Both the position numbers and the translations under genes were made by a program. From the NCBI GenBank assembly GCA_910578335.1, contig CAJTPU010000005.1, positions 109,399 to 173,398 on the forward strand: a DNA stretch of 64,000 nucleotides, in the 5' to 3' direction. Under the pieces are notes generated by a model. That model was not told where the DNA came from. It made no database searches and saw nothing but the letters and a program-made list of their open reading frames with translations. Every line of letters starts with the position of its first letter. Within the stretch, counting starts at the first letter, position 1. This DNA comes from an uncultured Lachnospiraceae bacterium. Its GTDB lineage: Bacteria; Bacillota; Clostridia; Lachnospirales; Lachnospiraceae. Positions 36,104 through 45,199 of the stretch are shown here, piece by piece.

Positions 36104-38044
36104 TCACTCAAACCGCAGCCGGATATCTGTTTTGTCGTATGTGCCGTCCCGCATATAGACCTCCAGCAAAACCGTTTTGCTGCCGCTTCCATACTCCTTT
36201 GTCTGAAAAGACACCTCTCTTCCGCCTGCAAACTCTGTAGAAACACCTCCGATGGTGAGTACAATTCTGTCCACTTCCGCCTCCGGATTGGTGGACACGC
36301 AGTCTATCGCAAGCTTCACCGTGCCGCTTACCGTATCGTTATTGGACAGCCCGCCTATACGGAGCGCCGTTGTATCACAGGCAATCTGCTTTCCGTCCAC
36401 AAAATAGCCGATGCCTTCATGCTCTATCCGGCTTCCCGCAGGAAGCTCGATTATCACCACGGCTTCTCCCGCCGGAAGTGTAAGGTTCGCCGAGCCGGAA
36501 ACACCGCTTGCAATTACTTCTTTTTTTACGCTGTCAAACAAGTCAAAGCTTCCCTCCGGCAGCGTATAGGTAATTGTTTTCTCCTTGTCATAGGGATTGA
36601 ACAGCAGATATGCGGCATATGCCTCCCGCTCGCAAACCTGTGCATTGCAGTTGATTTTCAGAATGCCGTCAACATCCGTCTGTCCCACTACCGCTCCCAT
36701 CATACCCATGTGGGCGCCGCTGTAAAGTGAAAAATCCGTTTCCGCCCACCCATAGACGGTAGGGTCTCCGCCAAACCATGGTGTTTTGCTGTTCTGGCTC
36801 TTGCGGATGCCTTCATAGGGAATACAATACCCCCACGCTTGTATCTGTTCTAAAAGCACCTCGTCTAAAGCTGCGGACTGGTTTTCCAAATTGGTGGTGT
36901 CCGCAAAGAAATACCTGCTGTTGGACGCCGTCTGCAAATACCATGTACCCAGCGCCTGCGCATAACGGGTATCATATTTTGCAAGAGAAGACATGGCGTA
37001 AGCTGCTGCAAATGTATTCATGGCAAAAGCATAGCCGCCGCCGTCGGTGGTACTACCCATCAGCCCGTTCATGCTGTAGTCTCCCCACTCTCCCGCTATG
37101 GAGCCCCAGCCGCCGCGGGGTATGGAACCGCCGTTCATCACATCATCAAGAAAACCGTCCACATCATATGCCGTCCCATATTCCGCATTCAGTTTTGCCG
37201 CCAGTGCAGGTGCAAAATAAAGAAGCGCTTCGTAGAGAGAACTTCCCTCAAACGTGTTTACAAAATCCAGACAGGTCTTTGCCATTTCCAGATACTTTTC
37301 TTCTCCGGTAAGCGCATAGCCGTACCACATTAACACCGCAATTCCCGCAGCAGAATCCGGCTCTTTCCAGATATCATTCTGATAAGGCGCCATTTCCACA
37401 AAATCAAAGCCCGTATAGTTAAAGCCGTCGCCCGCCGCCATCACTTCGGCGGCACTGTACCAGCTCTCGATTGCAGAGAGCGTATCCTCCCTGATTTGTG
37501 CCTCATCCGGATAGCAGACAGACACTTGTGTATATAGTATCGTCGGATAAATCAAATACCACATGGAAGTGGTCTTGGACGAACCCGCCGGATTGTTCAA
37601 TATTATGTTTTCTTCCTCAGAAAAGTACGCATGCAGCATAGCCACATAGTTCTTTCCGTTCTGGGAAGACTTGTCAATTCCAAGAAGCGTTGCGCTTAAA
37701 ACGGAAGCAACCGTTGTCACTGCCTCCTCGCTGCCGTCGGCGCCGACCCTTCCGTCACCCACATATGCCGCAAGCCCAAATGTATCATAGGTTTCATCCT
37801 GCCAGACAAAGGGCGCATAGGCACCGGAAAGCGTTTCGTCATAAACAAGCCCGTCATAGGCTCTTGCACGCTCCTCATAGTCAAACCACTCATAATCCTT
37901 GGGAAGTACAGAACCGTATCTGTCCACCCTGTCAATATTCTTTTGTCCTGCCATATAAGCTCCGTCGTTCTCTGTGCTGCCCCGGCCACATGCGGCCGGA
38001 GCAACCAGAGCAACGATTAGTAACGCTGCCAATTGTTTTTTCAT
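36104..38044 (-). CDS. Large surface lipoprotein, probable all-alpha barrel carbohydrate-active protein
   Basis: From the ATG at 38044 it is 646 aa, with signal peptide and lipobox VAPAAC (Cys about 19). The middle (about 150-420) is rich in helix pairs with Trp, Tyr and Gly motifs (PRGGWGSIAGEWGDYSMNG, TTDGGGYAFAMNTFAAAYA), as in (alpha/alpha)6-barrel glycosidases. YGWAETDFSLYSGAHMGMMGA and a beta-sandwich-like C-terminus follow (about 440-646). I cannot name a GH family. Placed between the GH130 gene and a second lipoprotein, it may cleave or bind the polymer outside the cell before import. Confidence 0.7.
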   Translation of the reverse strand: MKKQLAALLIVALVAPAACGRGSTENDGAYMAGQKNIDRVDRYGSVLPKDYEWFDYEERARAYDGLVYDETLSGAYAPFVWQDETYDTFGLAAYVGDGRVGADGSEEAVTTVASVLSATLLGIDKSSQNGKNYVAMLHAYFSEEENIILNNPAGSSKTTSMWYLIYPTILYTQVSVCYPDEAQIREDTLSAIESWYSAAEVMAAGDGFNYTGFDFVEMAPYQNDIWKEPDSAAGIAVLMWYGYALTGEEKYLEMAKTCLDFVNTFEGSSLYEALLYFAPALAAKLNAEYGTAYDVDGFLDDVMNGGSIPRGGWGSIAGEWGDYSMNGLMGSTTDGGGYAFAMNTFAAAYAMSSLAKYDTRYAQALGTWYLQTASNSRYFFADTTNLENQSAALDEVLLEQIQAWGYCIPYEGIRKSQNSKTPWFGGDPTVYGWAETDFSLYSGAHMGMMGAVVGQTDVDGILKINCNAQVCEREAYAAYLLFNPYDKEKTITYTLPEGSFDLFDSVKKEVIASGVSGSANLTLPAGEAVVIIELPAGSRIEHEGIGYFVDGKQIACDTTALRIGGLSNNDTVSGTVKLAIDCVSTNPEAEVDRIVLTIGGVSTEFAGGREVSFQTKEYGSGSKTVLLEVYMRDGTYDKTDIRLRFE

Positions 38045-38056
38045 AGTCACCACTTT

Positions 38057-38623
38057 TTATTTGGTATTTACAACCAGAATTTCGGATACGGATACAGTTC
38101 CTTCAGGGCCGCCTGCAGGATAAATCCAGATTTTAACCTTGCACTGCTCGCCATAGATATCCTTAAAATCATCGCCAAGTGCCTCTGAAAGCTTAACGCC
38201 GGCATACTTATTCCATTTTAAATTGTTGTCATTGATGACATAAAGTCCCCACTCATGGTCTGCAATCGGATTTTCGGGAACAATTTTCATACCCCAGTTA
38301 TATCCATCGGGATTTTCAAAAATCTGTGCCAGAATCATAGGCTCCTTTGCCAGGTCAATCTCAAAGTAACCGGACTCCACGCCGCCCCAGCCGTCTGCTG
38401 CCGCTTTGATTGTCACATAACCGTCCGCATCGTTGGTGGACTCTACCGTTCCTGCACCGCTTCCCTCAGAAGGTGTCTGCATGGAACCCCATGACGCGAT
38501 ATCCTTATAGGTAAAGTTTTGTGCCACTTCCCAGCCGCCGCTTTTCTTTTTGTCACCGCATCCGGTGAGACACCCTGCAATCATAACTACTGCAAGAGTT
38601 GCTGCTAATAATTTTTTCATCAT
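38057..38623 (-). CDS. Small lipoprotein, possible carbohydrate-binding domain
   Basis: From the ATG at 38623 (GGAGG eight bases upstream) the 188-aa product has a lipobox CLTGC (Cys about 21). A beta-rich domain follows: GGVESGYFEIDLAKEPMI, YNWGMKIVPENP, EWGLYVINDNNL and a terminal TVSVSEILVV. The pattern is that of a jelly-roll sugar-binding module. It lies 13 bases before the large lipoprotein gene. The function is inferred from context only. Confidence 0.65.
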   Translation of the reverse strand: MMKKLLAATLAVVMIAGCLTGCGDKKKSGGWEVAQNFTYKDIASWGSMQTPSEGSGAGTVESTNDADGYVTIKAAADGWGGVESGYFEIDLAKEPMILAQIFENPDGYNWGMKIVPENPIADHEWGLYVINDNNLKWNKYAGVKLSEALGDDFKDIYGEQCKVKIWIYPAGGPEGTVSVSEILVVNTK

Positions 38624-38669
38624 AATGTTTTCCTCCACTTGTGATTGTGTTGTGTTTGATATATTTGCC

Positions 38670-39524
38670 TTATCCCTTCACGCCGCCCATTTTTACGCCT
38701 TCCATAAAATACTTCTGTGCGTAAAGAAGGAGTGCGATAACAGGGATTAATGCCATAAAGGATGCTGCCATCAGGGGACCCCAGAGGGTTTCTCCCGTCA
38801 TGGAGCTGAACGAAGCCAGCGCAAGCTGTATCGTATATTTGGGCTGGGAGTCAATGTAAATCAACTGCCCCAAAAGGTCATTCCAGGTACCCATAAAGGA
38901 CCAAAGGCTGATGGTGATAAGCGCCGGCTTTGCCAGCGGCACAAATATCATGCGGAACACCTTCAGATTCTTTGCGCCGTCTATCCACGCCGCTTCCTCA
39001 TAATCTCTCGGAACGGTTTCGAAATACATTCTCAAGAAGAAGATAAAAGAAGCAGAGCCGCAAAATGCCGGCAGTATCAGCGGCACATAGCTGTCCGAGA
39101 ATCCCAGTCCAGACCACACCATAAAGGTGGGAATCATGGTCACTTCATAGGGAAGCATCATTGTCGCCAGCATTATCATAAACAGGAAATTGCGCCCTTT
39201 AAAATGAAACCTTGCAAATCCAAACGCTACCAACGCCGATACAAAAACCTCTCCTAAAATCTTGGGCACTGCGATAATCAGCGTATTCAGCATACATTTA
39301 AAAATCGGTACGACTTCCAATGCCCTTGTATAATTGGCAATCGTTACTTTCTTGGGAAACCATCTTATCGGCATGGAAAATATTTCATTTTCTACTTTAA
39401 AGCTGGTACTTACCATCCACACAAAGGGCAATAGCATAATCACCGCGCCAAAGATGGTTACCACATACCACATAACTGTTTTAAACCGTCTAAACCAGAT
39501 TGCACTTGTCGTTGTTTTTCTCAT
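38670..39524 (-). CDS. Carbohydrate ABC transporter permease, MalG type
   Basis: From the ATG at 39524 (GAGAGGG upstream) the 284-aa protein has about six membrane segments. The EAA motif DYEEAAWIDGAKNLKVFRMIFVPLAKPAL (split over about 190-220) docks on the ATPase. C-terminal YAQKYFMEGVKMGGVKG is diagnostic of CUT1 sugar importers. Its partner permease and binding protein precede it. No ATPase is encoded in the operon, so it probably shares an MsmX-type ATPase, as is common in Firmicutes. Confidence 0.95.
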   Translation of the reverse strand: MRKTTTSAIWFRRFKTVMWYVVTIFGAVIMLLPFVWMVSTSFKVENEIFSMPIRWFPKKVTIANYTRALEVVPIFKCMLNTLIIAVPKILGEVFVSALVAFGFARFHFKGRNFLFMIMLATMMLPYEVTMIPTFMVWSGLGFSDSYVPLILPAFCGSASFIFFLRMYFETVPRDYEEAAWIDGAKNLKVFRMIFVPLAKPALITISLWSFMGTWNDLLGQLIYIDSQPKYTIQLALASFSSMTGETLWGPLMAASFMALIPVIALLLYAQKYFMEGVKMGGVKG

Positions 39525-39547
39525 CTTCGTTCCCTCTCCGTCCTGCG

Positions 39548-40405
39548 TCACTCACTGTACACCCAGTATTTCTTTGTCCAGTTTACAATAAAGGTCAGCA
39601 GCAGTATGATGACAAAGAGCACCCACGCCAGCGCCGTCGCATAGCCCATCCGGTAATGCCCAAACGCTTCCTCATACAAATACACCATGTAAAAGTTTCC
39701 TTCTTTTCCTGCTCCGCCGAGCACATAAGCGTCCGTAAACTTCCGGAAGGCGCCGATAATACCCAATACCAGATTGTAGAAAATAATCGGCGTCATCAGC
39801 GGAACCGTAATGTATTTCACCCTCTGAAATACATTGGCACCATCAATCATTGCCGCTCCGTACAAATCCTCCGGAATGTCCTTTAGCGCTGCCAGATAGG
39901 TCAAAAGGCTGCCGCCGGCTCCCCAAACCGCCATAATCAGGTAGGAGGGAAGCACCCAGTCCGGGTCGTAAAGCCAGTCCGGTCCCTGTATGCCAAAAAA
40001 GGAAAGCACACCATTTAACAAACCGTAGCTTGGGTCCAGAATCCATTTAAATACAATGGCAACCGCAACGCCGGAAACAATCGCCGGCATATAATAAATC
40101 ACCCTGAAAACGCCCGAGCCTTTCCGGTTCTTTGATACCAGCACCGCCATCGTAAGCGAGGTTGCTATAATAAGCGGCACTGCAATCACGGCGTATCTGA
40201 CCGTTACCCAGAGACTTCTGATAAATTCTTCTGAAGAAAACAGCATCTTATAGTTATTTATCCCTATGAACGCCGCATTTCCCACGATATCCCAATCCGT
40301 CATGCTGATATAGACTGCCGCTATCATAGGAAATGCCGTAAAGACAATCAAACCTATCAGCCATGGCAGAATAAAGAAAAAACCTGCTTTTTCTCTTTTT
40401 TTCAT
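39548..40405 (-). CDS. Carbohydrate ABC transporter permease, MalF type
   Basis: This 285-aa membrane protein opens with KREKAGFFFILPWLIGLIVFTAFPM, the usual CUT1 MalF start. The EAA loop is DIPEDLYGAAMIDGANVFQRVKYITVPLM (split over about 175-205). It forms a heterodimer with the MalG-type permease encoded 23 bases downstream. GAGG lies before the start. Confidence 0.95.
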   Translation of the reverse strand: MKKREKAGFFFILPWLIGLIVFTAFPMIAAVYISMTDWDIVGNAAFIGINNYKMLFSSEEFIRSLWVTVRYAVIAVPLIIATSLTMAVLVSKNRKGSGVFRVIYYMPAIVSGVAVAIVFKWILDPSYGLLNGVLSFFGIQGPDWLYDPDWVLPSYLIMAVWGAGGSLLTYLAALKDIPEDLYGAAMIDGANVFQRVKYITVPLMTPIIFYNLVLGIIGAFRKFTDAYVLGGAGKEGNFYMVYLYEEAFGHYRMGYATALAWVLFVIILLLTFIVNWTKKYWVYSE

Positions 40406-40480
40406 ACTTTACCTCATTTCTGCTCTGCTTCTAAAACCCGCTTTTGCGGACGTTTCATCCATCGTTTCGCTATTGCAGAT

Positions 40481-41758
40481 TTACTTCCTCTGGTTTATCA
40501 GCTCCCTTGCATAGGCTGCTATCGTGTCCATCTCCGCCTTGTAGTCAAAGTTACTGTCACTTAAAAGCTGTACATAAAGGTTATACCAAAGCTTATCGTT
40601 AATGTCCGACCATTCCGGAATATAATATGCGCTTCGTGCATATTCCATGGTGTAAGCTATGGTTTCCAATGCATTTTCCTTCGTCGGATTGATGTTTACT
40701 ACGTTTTCAACGGAATCCTTTACGGGAGGTGCAATCTTCCATTCAAAGAACGCCTGCGTCACGGCTTCCAGCGCTTTGTATGCCGTCTCGTCTCCTTCAA
40801 GGGATTTTGCCATTACCGTGGAAGCAGTCCAGTCAAAGCTCCACTGCCCGCCGCCATCGCAAACCGGCAGAGGTGCATAGCCGATTTCAAACTGTTCATC
40901 TTCGCTCATCGCCGCCACTTTAATCTCAAAATTGTCCTGCATACCGCCAAAATACATTGCCACTCTCTGCTTCTCAAACCATACATTGTTGTCTCCGAGA
41001 CTGGAAACTTCTGCATATCTGGGAGATAAGCCCTCCGCCACAATCGTCTGCAGATACCCGAGTCCGTTCTTCGCTTCCTCGGAATCCAGCACAATGGTGG
41101 TTCCGTCTTCCCCGATGATGTCTCCGCCGCCTGCCCAGATAAAGGTTTCTATGTTGGGCCAGCCGTCAATTACGGTTCCGTATACGGTATTGCCTCTGTA
41201 TTCCTTGCCGGAAAACTGCCTGCAGACATCAATAAACTCCGCCCACGTCCAGTCATCCGTCGCCTCCGGACAGGGAATTCCCATATCCGTAAACATTGTC
41301 TTGTTATAATACACCATCATCGGGTTTGCAATCCAAGGCAGCCCCCAGTAAGAGCCATTATACTGTGCCGAAGCCAGCACGCCTTCATAAAACATATCCG
41401 GCTTTAATACGCTGCTTGCCTCAAACTGCGCCGTGATATCCGCCAAAGCACCCATATCCGCATATTTGGATATCAATTCCTGTGTCAGCCAGAAAAAATC
41501 AGGGCTCTTCTTTGCTGCAATCTTAGTGGAAATCTTTACGTAATAGTCGGAAGGAATGCTAAGCACCTCTATGGTATACTCGCCATTTGCCTCCTCGTTC
41601 ACCTTGTCAATAATCTGCTGGAATTCCTGCAGCTCCGTTCCGGCAGCCCAAGTCGCAAACGTATAGGTTTTTTTGCCCGACTGCGATGAAGCGTTACCGC
41701 ATCCGGTAAGTGCCGCCAGCATAACTGTTATCAGGATAACACTCAATACCTTTTTCAT
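40481..41758 (-). CDS. Extracellular sugar-binding lipoprotein (family 1 solute-binding protein)
   Basis: The 425-aa lipoprotein has signal peptide and lipobox LAALTGC (Cys about 20). It continues with the SBP_bac_1 fold: YTFATWAAGTELQEFQQIIDKVNEE, GLPWIANPMMVYYNKTMFTDMGIP and FSFDWTASTVMAKSLEGDE-like C-lobe segments. It captures an oligosaccharide for the two permeases. It is the first gene of the operon, directly after the promoter and operator-like repeats. Confidence 0.95.
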   Translation of the reverse strand: MKKVLSVILITVMLAALTGCGNASSQSGKKTYTFATWAAGTELQEFQQIIDKVNEEANGEYTIEVLSIPSDYYVKISTKIAAKKSPDFFWLTQELISKYADMGALADITAQFEASSVLKPDMFYEGVLASAQYNGSYWGLPWIANPMMVYYNKTMFTDMGIPCPEATDDWTWAEFIDVCRQFSGKEYRGNTVYGTVIDGWPNIETFIWAGGGDIIGEDGTTIVLDSEEAKNGLGYLQTIVAEGLSPRYAEVSSLGDNNVWFEKQRVAMYFGGMQDNFEIKVAAMSEDEQFEIGYAPLPVCDGGGQWSFDWTASTVMAKSLEGDETAYKALEAVTQAFFEWKIAPPVKDSVENVVNINPTKENALETIAYTMEYARSAYYIPEWSDINDKLWYNLYVQLLSDSNFDYKAEMDTIAAYARELINQRK

Positions 41759-41810
41759 ATTCCTACCAATCCTTTCCTATTCCCTGCCCGTTCTTCCTGT
41801 CCGTCAGGTC

Positions 41811-41885
41811 TTTGTAACTGTCTTTTTTGCTATTTGTAACTTTACTTTATGAGATAAATATAATCATTTTTTTCCAAAAAGTCAA
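41811..41885 (-). promoter_or_regulatory. Promoter and putative operators of the GH130 sugar operon
   Basis: On the minus strand TTGACT (41880-41885) and TATATT (41857-41862) are 17 bases apart. AGTTACAAA occurs downstream of the -10 box at 41834-41842 and 41812-41820 (22 bases apart, about two helical turns), and AGTTACAAT again at 41964-41972. Placement at the start of the transcript fits repressor sites, perhaps for the operon's LacI protein. The rest of the gap 41759-42119 is AT-rich with the terminator at 42065. Confidence 0.6.
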
Positions 41886-42064
41886 TACATTTTTATAACT
41901 TTGTATATATTATTAAATTTTCAGCACCTATTTTTGTCTATTTTGCCACTCCTATGCTTTTTATTGTAACTATACATTATTTGTTTTGGCTTTTGCATAT
42001 ATGCAGAACTATTTTTTTGTTTGTACATTATAAATAGCATGTACCAAAGCCGTACTCTTATGCA

Positions 42065-42099
42065 TAAAAAAACCACCAGACATAAGTCTGATGGTTTTT
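42065..42099 (-). terminator. Terminator after the 201-aa hypothetical gene
   Basis: On the minus strand AAACCATCAGAC and GTCTGGTGGTTT pair over ATAA-type loop and are followed by seven T. It lies about 20 bases after the stop at 42120. Confidence 0.85.
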
Positions 42100-42119
42100 C
42101 TCTTTTACATAAAATTGTT

Positions 42120-42725
42120 TTACGCTTCAACGCCCATTGCCGAATAGTAATCATCGAACATTTTGTTTACGGCTTCTTTGGTGTCATAGGAAATGCCGGG
42201 AAGCTTACCGCCCCAAGTCTTCTCTGCTTTTTTGAAGCCTTTTTCGATTGCTGCCTGCATCTCTTTCATTTTTTCCACATCATCGCCTGCCAGTGCGCTT
42301 GCAAAATCAAAAAGACGGGAAGCAGTCTGCTTTACACCATAATATCCGTCTTCTGCAATGTCTGCCTGTGCCTGTGCTCTGGTTGCAGGGTCTACCTTTG
42401 CTTTGCCGCTTGCTAAAAACTTCCAGATGTCATTAGCCTGTCCGTATGCATTTGCCTGCTGGGACATCATCTTCTGCACCATGGAAACCAACTGGCTCTG
42501 CCTGTTTTCCGCATCCGCCTGCAGCTTGGAAACAAGTGCGCTTCTCTCTTCCTTGCTCATCTTGTTTACCGAATATGTCGCTTTTTTCTCTTCGCCCTTA
42601 GACGCTTCATAAACAGCACCGGCTTCCGTCTTGCCGGATTCTGTCTTTTCTGCCGGTTTGGACGCTGCATAATCATTGCTGTAGGTCTGCACGGCAGTGT
42701 TTGAGTTTACTGCACTAACGCTCAT
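42120..42725 (-). CDS. Hypothetical helical protein (201 aa)
   Basis: The N-terminal 60 residues are low-complexity, Ser/Thr/Lys/Glu-rich. The rest is helical, with EERSALVSKLQADAENRQSQLVSMVQKM, EDGYYGVKQTASRLFDFASALAG and GGKLPGISYDTKEAVNKMFDDYY. This C-terminal pattern recurs, as far as I recall, in uncharacterised proteins of motile bacteria, but I cannot give a firm family. No signal peptide. AGGAGGG precedes the ATG, and the gene forms its own transcription unit. Confidence 0.7.
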   Translation of the reverse strand: MSVSAVNSNTAVQTYSNDYAASKPAEKTESGKTEAGAVYEASKGEEKKATYSVNKMSKEERSALVSKLQADAENRQSQLVSMVQKMMSQQANAYGQANDIWKFLASGKAKVDPATRAQAQADIAEDGYYGVKQTASRLFDFASALAGDDVEKMKEMQAAIEKGFKKAEKTWGGKLPGISYDTKEAVNKMFDDYYSAMGVEA

Positions 42726-42824
42726 TTTTTTACCCTCCTTGACTCTTGTTTTGCAAATCCGTTTGCCTCTTTTTATATTACTTCGTACAATATATCGGCA
42801 CAGGAAATAAATTCCTTAACCCCT

Positions 42825-43877
42825 TTATCCCTCAATTTTATGAAATGTAATACAATTTGGCCTGTCCACAGGAATTTCTTTGGTAGACATTATCATCGTG
42901 CCCTTTTCCATATCCACTTCAAAAAAAGTCATGGTATCGGAAGCATGGTTCAAAGACACCAAATGCCTGTTATCGGGAAAGATTGCTGCGTCTTTGGGAT
43001 ATTCGCCGCTTACCGGCAGGCAGAAAAGCTTTTCGAGCATACCGGTCTCCTGCTCCACCTTAAAGACGGCAACCGAATTCTCCCCTGCCGTCGAGGCAAG
43101 CAGATAATCATAATCCTCGGAAAAAGTCAGCGCGCTTGCCGAGCATCCGTAATCCCTCTCGTCCGACTCCGTTGTAACAATCGTCTGTATTCTTTCAAAA
43201 TAAGGATTCTCATTTTTTTCTTCATAATGATAAACCGTGATATTGCACGCCAGCTCATGTACAATATAGATATATTTGCCGTTTCTGGATATCTTGATAT
43301 GCCTTGGTGCCGACTCGATATCACCGCGCACCACATCCGCAAGCCGAAGCGTTCCTCTCTCATGTTCCAGCCGGTACACATTCACATGGTCCATTCCCTG
43401 GTCCGCTACCAGAAGATATTTATTGTCATGAGTCATTCTGGCGCAGTTGATATGGGGCCTGAAGTTGCGTTCCGCCACGCTGCCCAGCCCTTTATGATAA
43501 ATCTCATCGGTAATATCGCCGATGGAGCCGTCCTTGTTCAGGCGAAGCACCGTCAGCTTGCCGTCGTGATAACCTGCGACAAAAAGAAATTTATCCTCGT
43601 AATCCGTAGAAAGATAGCATCCTCTCATACCATTGATTGAGGCAAAGTTAATCAGTTCCAGACTGCCATCCTTTAAAATGTGATACGCCTCCACTCCAAA
43701 ATCCGTTATGGAATACAAATACTTTTTGCTTTTGGAAATCGTAACATAGGAAGAATTGGTGATTTCCACCTGGTCCTTTTCCGTAAACTTTCCATTTTTC
43801 ATGTCCACGTCATAAATTTTGATGCCGTGTTTATCTCCCATCGTATAGGTCGATACGTAAGCAACGTACTTTTCCAT
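42825..43877 (-). CDS. Lactonase-family seven-bladed beta-propeller (YbhE/6-phosphogluconolactonase-like)
   Basis: From the ATG at 43877 (GGAGG upstream) the 350-aa protein begins KYVAYVSTYTMGDKHGIKIYDVD. It shows repeated blades, with YLLVADQGMDHVNVYRLEH, PRHIKISRNGKYIYIVHEL and YPKDAAIFPDNRHLVSLNHASDTM, all typical of Pfam Lactonase. Members hydrolyse 6-phosphogluconolactone or other sugar lactones. The true substrate here is open. It is monocistronic with a clear promoter at 43913-43941. Confidence 0.85.
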   Translation of the reverse strand: MEKYVAYVSTYTMGDKHGIKIYDVDMKNGKFTEKDQVEITNSSYVTISKSKKYLYSITDFGVEAYHILKDGSLELINFASINGMRGCYLSTDYEDKFLFVAGYHDGKLTVLRLNKDGSIGDITDEIYHKGLGSVAERNFRPHINCARMTHDNKYLLVADQGMDHVNVYRLEHERGTLRLADVVRGDIESAPRHIKISRNGKYIYIVHELACNITVYHYEEKNENPYFERIQTIVTTESDERDYGCSASALTFSEDYDYLLASTAGENSVAVFKVEQETGMLEKLFCLPVSGEYPKDAAIFPDNRHLVSLNHASDTMTFFEVDMEKGTMIMSTKEIPVDRPNCITFHKIEG

Positions 43878-43912
43878 GCTGCTTCCTCCATTTCTGCAAT
43901 ACTTCATAACTA

Positions 43913-43941
43913 AATATAACATATTATCCTATTTTTGTTAA
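43913..43941 (-). promoter_or_regulatory. Sigma-A promoter of the lactonase gene
   Basis: On the minus strand TTAACA and TATATT are 17 bases apart, about 35 bases before the start codon. Confidence 0.6.
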
Positions 43942-44008
43942 TGAAAACTTCTCTTTTTTTGGATTTTTCTTTTTTTACATGTTTTTACATGAGTATAGAA
44001 AATATGCG

Positions 44009-44037
44009 TTGCTTTTTCAGACGTTTCATTATAAAAT
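44009..44037 (+). promoter_or_regulatory. Sigma-A promoter of potABCD
   Basis: TTGCTT and TAAAAT are 17 bases apart, about 90 bases before the potA start. The upstream part contains two ACATG direct repeats (43977-43992) that could be regulatory. Confidence 0.5.
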
Positions 44038-44125
44038 GTAACATGCATGTATGCGGTTGATTCACTGAAATATACAGGATTTCATGCCGGCATATTGATT
44101 TCTATTTTTTGGGAGGTTTGAAGGT

Positions 44126-45199
44126 ATGAAGGACGTACTGGTAAATTTGGAGCACATCTCTAAATCATATGACAGTCATATGGTACTGGACGATTTGAAT
44201 CTCTACATAAGGGAAAACGAGTTTTTAACGCTACTCGGCCCCAGCGGCTGCGGCAAGACGACCACCCTGCGCATCTTAGGCGGCTTTGAACAGCCTGATA
44301 CCGGCAAGGTAATTTTTGACGGCGCGGATATTACCTGCCTGCCTGCAAACAAGCGTCCGTTAAACACGGTTTTTCAGAAATATGCCTTGTTTACGCATAT
44401 GAACATTGCAGAAAACATTGCTTTCGGACTGAAAATAAAAAACAAAACAAAAGATTATATCAACGACAAAATCAAATACGCCCTGAAGTTGGTCAATCTG
44501 GACGGCTATGAAAAGCGGATGCCGGACTCTCTTTCCGGCGGACAGCAGCAGCGTATCGCCATTGCGAGGGCAATTGTCAACGAACCCCGCCTGCTGCTTT
44601 TAGATGAGCCTCTTGGCGCTTTGGACTTAAAGCTCAGACAGGATATGCAGTACGAATTAATCCGCTTAAAGAATGAGCTTGGCATCACTTTTATTTATGT
44701 GACCCACGACCAGGAGGAAGCGCTTACCATGTCCGATACCATCGTGGTTATGAATCAGGGCTACATTCAGCAGATAGGTTCCCCCGAGCGTATTTACAAC
44801 GAACCCGAAAACGCTTTTGTGGCGGACTTTATCGGAGACAGCAACATTATCGGCGGCATCATGGTAAAGGACCGCCTTGTGGAGATTTTGGGCGCGCGTT
44901 TTTCCTGCGTGGATGAAGGATTCGGACAGAACAAGCCCGTGGATGTCGTCATCCGCCCCGAAGATGTGGAGCTGGTAAAGCCGGAGGAAGGCGCCATACA
45001 GGGCGTGGTCTCCCACATCATATTCAAAGGCGTCCACTATGAAATGGAGGTACAGGCAGGCGGTTTTGAATGGCTGGTTCACTCTACCCGTATGTTCCCT
45101 GTCGGTACACCGGTAGGAATTCTGGTAGAGCCCTTTAATATCCAGATTATGAACAAACCGGAATCTGAGGATGAGGAGGCAGTAAAAACAGATGAATAA
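44126..45199 (+). CDS. potA: Spermidine/putrescine ABC transporter ATPase
   Basis: The 357-aa ATPase has Walker [10 protein letters not shown] (about 36-44), the signature LSGGQQQR (about 134-141), Walker [13 protein letters not shown] and the switch His in YVTHDQEEA. The C-terminal TOBE-type regulatory domain (about 255-350) contains [11 protein letters not shown]. It powers polyamine import through PotB/PotC. GGGAGG precedes its start. potB overlaps its end by 8 bases, so the set is tightly coupled. Confidence 0.96.
   Translation: MKDVLVNLEHISKSYDSHMVLDDLNLYIRENEFLTLLGPSGCGKTTTLRILGGFEQPDTGKVIFDGADITCLPANKRPLNTVFQKYALFTHMNIAENIAFGLKIKNKTKDYINDKIKYALKLVNLDGYEKRMPDSLSGGQQQRIAIARAIVNEPRLLLLDEPLGALDLKLRQDMQYELIRLKNELGITFIYVTHDQEEALTMSDTIVVMNQGYIQQIGSPERIYNEPENAFVADFIGDSNIIGGIMVKDRLVEILGARFSCVDEGFGQNKPVDVVIRPEDVELVKPEEGAIQGVVSHIIFKGVHYEMEVQAGGFEWLVHSTRMFPVGTPVGILVEPFNIQIMNKPESEDEEAVKTDE

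Noticed and set aside
34951..36264. Longer GH130 frame beginning at 36264
   Set aside because: The extra N-terminus overlaps the upstream lipoprotein gene by 160 bases and shows no GH130 similarity; the ATG at 36018 has a ribosome site.
41921..42154. 77-aa minus-strand ORF between the sugar operon and the hypothetical gene
   Set aside because: It runs across a clear terminator hairpin and has no ribosome site or recognisable sequence.
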